Source: Chromera velia
Taxonomy: Eukaryota > Sar > Chromeraceae
Reading direction: 5' to 3'
DNA: 64,000 nucleotides
Assembly (NCBI GenBank): GCA_018398765.1
Contig: JAHBMJ010003375.1
Coordinates: 10,001 to 74,000, forward strand
The notes under the pieces were generated by a model, which ran no database searches, was not told the DNA's origin, and worked only from the letters and a program-made list of their open reading frames with translations. Positions 59,801 to 64,000 of the stretch are shown here, one piece after another. Positions within the stretch are counted from its first letter, which is position 1. Every line of letters begins with the position of its first letter. A program made the position numbers and the translations under genes.

Positions 59801-62800
59801 ATTTGGGTTCTTAGTGCGCGATCCTCCTGCGGTGCATGAGAGGGGCGCGCATACCGAGAGACCCCAGCCGAATAGAAAAAAAGAGGGGGGTGACAATAGA
59901 GGTGTACAGACTGAGAGGGAGACCCGTATTCCCAAAACAGATAAAGAAGGGGAGGAAGAAGGGAAAGGGAAGAGTGTAGAGTCCCCTCCGAAGACTGAGA
60001 GGTCGGCACGAGATAAAGAAAAAGAGGGAAAAGTCATCTTTGGGCTTGGCACTGTGGACCCTGGGGGGGGGGAACAATTGGATGAGCAACCCGACACAGA
60101 GGCCCTTCCCAGGGTCTGCGTCCTTCGGGGTCCCCCTGGATGCGCGTCGGCGTCTCTGGCATCGACGGCGGTTGTCAAACTAGGGGTAGAGTGGGCAAAA
60201 GAAGCAGGGAGACCTACCCGTGCGGGGGGTCTGTTTGCTGCCTGGGCAATAGGAGCCCCAGGGGAGCAAGACACAAACTTCGCGCGTCGATTGGTGAAGA
60301 CATGGGCTCGTCAGGTCGGTTTTGTATATGCATTCTTTTCTGTCTGATATGCGTATTGTTTTTCATAAATGACAGCTGGAAGGCAAGTGAGTGAAGACTG
60401 CGGACTGTTTGGTCGTTCGGCATCTTTTATTCTGCGCTGGGGAGTGTTGTAAGTTGCCTTGCGCGAATCAAGCTGCTGTGCGTAAGTGGAAAGACGTTGG
60501 CTTAGGATTGATATCCTTTTTTTGTGAAGTTGCGCAACAAGTGTGCTTTGTGTCTGCATTTCTCTCGACCTTCCCGAAAGCACGTGGTCAGAATATCCTC
60601 TTGACTTTGTCCCCTTTCTGCAGATAGCTGTGCGTTTCCCGTGCTACAGGGAGAGGCTTCTGGGGGCCCTGAGGGAGGGCCCGGGTATGGTTGCCCTCTG
60701 CGTCAAGGATCACGCAGCCGAGCCGGGGCTCCTTTTCAGGACGCTGATCGAGAAACCCCTTGTGGCTGCAGCTCGGGATGACCCCTCGTTTCTTTGGGAT
60801 TTGGGGGGGTCGCTTGTGTGTCTGGCTGCGGGTTTGGAGAGCCTGGAGGGGGGTTGTAGTCAGACGCTCGGTGTGATCAAGCACATTGAGTCTCTCTCTA
60901 CCCTTCCCTTCCTCAAAGTTCTAGTCACAGAGGAGACGGAAAAACCCTCAATTGACGATATTTGGGCGTATGTAGTCACTCTCAAGGCCAGTGAGCAGGA
61001 AACCAGACCGAGCTTGGTGCAGGCTGCTGCGTCCAAGAGGGAGGCAACCAGACGGGCCTGCGAGTCCGCGTTTGATGCTTTGAAAGTGCCCCAGCCGCAG
61101 GTACAGGTAGCAGCGGCAGTGGCTGATAGAGTGATCGTCGCAGTAGAGGCAGTCGCAGAGGGGGGGGCGTTGAGTGTTAGAGGACTAGCGCGGTTGCTTG
61201 CGGGGGGGGCAATTGGGGGTCAGCTCGGCAGCGTGTCTTGTCAGTCTCTCTCTCTTGCAGTCATCCAATCGCATTGCGTTTGGACCTCGGGAGTGAAACT
61301 GGATGGACAGGGGCGACTGTGGCCCCACGGGGGCAAGAGAGAAGCTAGCGGGGCCGGCCACCGTGTTTTGTTGACTGCTTGTCTGCACTCCCTTCGTTCG
61401 TCCTTGATTCAAGTGAGAATGACAGGGGTGTCATCTGCAGCCTCTTCCTTTCCAGAGAGAGGTCGCGCTGTGCCTGTGTTGGGTTCGTCTTCGTCAAAGC
61501 AGAACTCAGAGGGCCACGGCATGTCTCTGCGGGGCCTCGAAGGTTCCCTGAACTTACGCACACTGAAGAGACACGCGTCAGACAAGACGCTCCGAGAGAA
61601 GGGAAGGGGTTCTCCTGAGAAGGGGGCGCTCCCCTTCTGGTCAAGCCTGTGGGATGGGGGGAGGACTAAGGGAACTGGAGGAGACTGGAACACAAATGGA
61701 GGTGGGGGGAATTTGTTTGCATTCGCTCTCGGGACAGGGAAGGGTGTCGTGTCATTGCGATCGAATTCTCCTTCCCCTTCCAAATCGAATCAAAACTCTC
61801 CTCCCAAAAGCTTTAGTCCATCCAGAGTTCTCCCAGGTTCTCCCCCGCCCCCCTGGGTTCCTGCCTCCCCCAAAGAGCTAGTCTTCAGCACACCAAGGAC
61901 CCCCCCTTCAAGGCGTCTCCCCCCTTTGACGGCAGGAAGAGGGGGGCTGTGTGAGGGCTGTTGCCTGCCACTGGAAAGCCACCTGCGACCACACTGTCTT
62001 GCAGCTGCTCTCATGCTCCCCCCTTTCTTCTGGTCAGAGGTGGGAGAACAGGGAGCTGCAGCACACGCATATGCCCTCCGCTTCCTGTTGAGACATGTGA
62101 AGGGGGCAAAGAGCGGAGGTGGGGACGCGGGGAGAGGTGGGTGCACTAGCCTGTATGGTGTTTCTGCAGAGGATGCAACAAAAGAAATACAGGCCTTCTT
62201 TGTCGCCCCTGACACCCCCAACAAAGCTGCAGGAGGCTCTTTCCTTCTTCCATTCCTGCAGGGCGTCCTCTTTGGGGTCTGTGGGGGGGGTGCAGTGCCA
62301 GGAGAGATGAGAGAAGCAGGAAGCGCAGTGGGGGGGCAGGTCGAAGGGCTTTTTGCCTCATGTGCAGATGCCCTCACAGAACGCATCTTGCCGACTCTCC
62401 CACTAGAACTTATCACCCCCGCTGTCCCAGCACCTTCCTCTTCCGCATCTGCCAGAAGCCTACCTGACCTCCTTCCAGCTGCACTTTGGTGGCAGCGTCT
62501 GAGTCTGCAGCTAGAGGGGAAATTGGGGATGCACACCAGACACGCACTCCCCCCATCAGGAATGAGTGCGTCCGATTTCCTCTCTGCCGTCTCCGATGGG
62601 GACTGCAGGGGTGACTCTCAGGATCTCTGGGCCCCCCGTGCATCACCCCTGTCGTCAGTCCGCCTCGATGTGCAGGCACCTGCAGGTGAAGGCAAAGCAA
62701 AACAGCTGCTCCCCCTTTTTGCAGCTGACGTGAAGTCCGTCTGCTTCGCGTCGTCAGAGGTCCTCTTTGCTGCTTCTCTAGATGGGAGCATCAAGAAGCT

Positions 62801-64000
62801 CCAGTTGCAGCAACAGTCCAACTCATCAGGGCCACGGCATGTCTCTGTTGAGATGGCGATGCCTGCTCATGCGGGAGGAGCGACGGTCGTTTTGCCGTGC
62901 CCGGCGCCCGGGAGTGCGAGTACAAAAGAAAAAAAGACGAAAAAGAAGAAAAAGGACAAGGAGAAGGAGAAACAAGGAGAGGAGGCTCAAGCAGAAGAAG
63001 GTCGGACGCAAAGAGGTTCTTCTTCGTTTCTTTTGTCTCTGACTCGGCTTTCTTTCCTCCCTTTTACCCCATTCATTCGAGTTTCTCTATCTTTTTTCGA
63101 GGTTTTTGCCTTTTCTTCGGGAAGCTTATGCGGGTTTGTTTGGCTCCTGCCTGAGATTCTGATGATCACCTTTCAAACTTGCAGGAAACCAAGAGGCCGC
63201 AGGGGGGCAAGGCACAGAGGCGCCGCCTAGTCAAGCTGCTGCCCCAGCGTTTCACTTTTCAGGGGGGCGTGACGGTGTAGTGCGGCAGTGGGACAGCAAC
63301 AGCGGGGCAGAGTGGCATTCGTTGACTGTAAGGGCTCCCTCGACAACCGGGGTGCGCAAGGCAGACAGTGTGACTGCCATAAGCTTGTGCTGGGGGCCTG
63401 AGCAAGAGGGGGGGCGGCGGGACTTGTGGATTGCCTCTGCGACTATCTCGGGTCTGATTGCAGTCTGGCGTCAGACCCATACTGTTGCAGGTTTCCTCGG
63501 GGCCCTCTCCCAGCCATCTGCTCCCGAGATGGTGTCCCGATTCTGCCACGGGGCCGCGGTGTCTTTACTCTCCAACACAGCAAAGAAAGGATCAAATATG
63601 GGACTCCCATTTGCATGGTCACTAGCGTTGGTTGCCCCTCTGCAGCCAGACAAGGCTCCTCTAGTCCTCTCGGGGGGGGACGACGGGTTGATTTGCTGTA
63701 GAAGGGGGGTAGGGACAGAGGTGCTTCCTGCGTTCTGTGGCCATAAGGGGTCGGTTTACTGCCTAGCTGTTGAGGAGGGGGCGGGGGACGGGGTGAGTCT
63801 GGTCGCCTCGGGGGGGGCTGACGGGGTGGTGAACTTCTGGAAAGTGGCGCAGGGGAGTGATCAGTCTGCAAGTGCAGGAAGAGAGAAGGGAAAGGCTTTG
63901 AGTGAAGAGGAGCCTACGACGAGCCTGTCAGTGGGGGAGGCAGTGAGGGATTTAAAATTCTTTGTTGTTCAAGAGGAAGGGAAGCAGAGGAGATTAAGAG
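56821..64000 (+). CDS. Large WD40-repeat protein with MGC lipidation-type N-terminus, partial
   Basis: Exons: 56821-56928, 57047-58130, about 58753-60314, 60624-63000, and 63185 to beyond the window edge. The start ATG gives MGCGGSK, a strong N-myristoylation signal with a Cys for palmitoylation. The acceptor at 58752 is the choice that keeps frame with the GTAAGT donor at 58131; a small extra exon in that interval is possible. The middle is unlike any family I can name. Near residue 890, VLRGPPGCASASL resembles a Walker A loop that has lost its Lys, and the following helices could be a degenerate STAND-type NTPase (weak). After a Ser/Pro-rich stretch, WD40 blades begin: VLFAASLDGSIKKLQL, FHFSGGRDGVVRQWD, LVLSGGDDGLICC, GHKGSVYCLAV with LVASGGADGVVNFWKV. 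It is still open at the window end (about 1,980 residues so far). A membrane-attached scaffold is the simplest reading. Confidence 0.75.

Noticed and set aside
1-64000. Retrovirus-like, Polinton-like or other capsid-bearing elements
   Set aside because: No reverse transcriptase, integrase, capsid or long terminal repeats were recognised on either strand.

Overview
The window is nuclear DNA of a eukaryote. Genes carry many GT-AG spliceosomal introns, protein families are eukaryotic (SNAPc subunit 3, U2A', calpain, ankyrin, kinase, RBR-type RING), simple repeats are abundant, and there are assembly gaps (45 N at 11766-11810, single N at 30889 and 53306). The leftmost gene begins with a signal peptide followed by an Ala-Phe cleavage context, as in plastid-targeted proteins of algae with complex (secondary) red plastids. 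Two genes join a CBM20 starch-binding domain to long arrays of an 18-residue Cys/His repeat. A chromerid alveolate such as Chromera velia fits best, but that is inference.

Layout. Nine gene models can be supported. (1) 1350-4410 minus, plastid-type signal plus a weak LON-substrate-binding-like region. (2) 5302-9261 plus, Pro/Ser-rich protein, unrecognised. (3) 14122-21041 minus, ankyrin repeats, coiled coil, protein kinase and RING/IBR/RING-like region. (4) 21874-28038 plus, SNAPC3/SNAP50 homologue, 12 exons, every junction in frame. (5) 29718-36774 plus, TPR-calpain with a complete Cys-His-Asn triad and a C-terminal prenylation-type box, 9 exons. (6) 40498-42588 minus and (7) 44207-46270 plus, divergent paralogues with CBM20 and 54-bp-repeat-encoded Cys/His arrays (15 and 6 full units), with decayed copies of the array on the outer flanks. 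(8) 51038-56000 minus, U2 snRNP A', 11 exons, all in frame. (9) 56821 to beyond the right edge, plus, large WD40 protein with an MGC myristoylation-type N-terminus.

Genes sit as divergent pairs: 1/2, 3/4, 6/7 and 8/9 are head to head. Three of the four gaps between start codons are about 820-890 bp; the gap of 6/7 is 1.6 kb. Convergent or tandem 3' spaces (9.3-14.1, 28.0-29.7, 36.8-40.5 and 46.3-51.0 kb) lack convincing genes. They hold AT-rich islands unlike the rest, an 83-bp minisatellite with internal hairpins, and simple repeats.

Points that stand out: half of the splice donors have C at +3 (GTCAGT is the commonest hexamer); the ankyrin domain is built from eight one-repeat exons, all phase 0-0, with an intron-inclusive recent duplication; the kinase gene has one frameshift in a homopolymer; the CBM20/Cys-His pair forms an inverted, expanding array; and the end of one U2A' exon is duplicated into the next intron as a potential 21-nt mini-exon. 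SNAPC3 (snRNA gene transcription) and U2A' (U2 snRNP) both serve the snRNA/splicing machinery, but nothing shows they are linked functionally beyond that.
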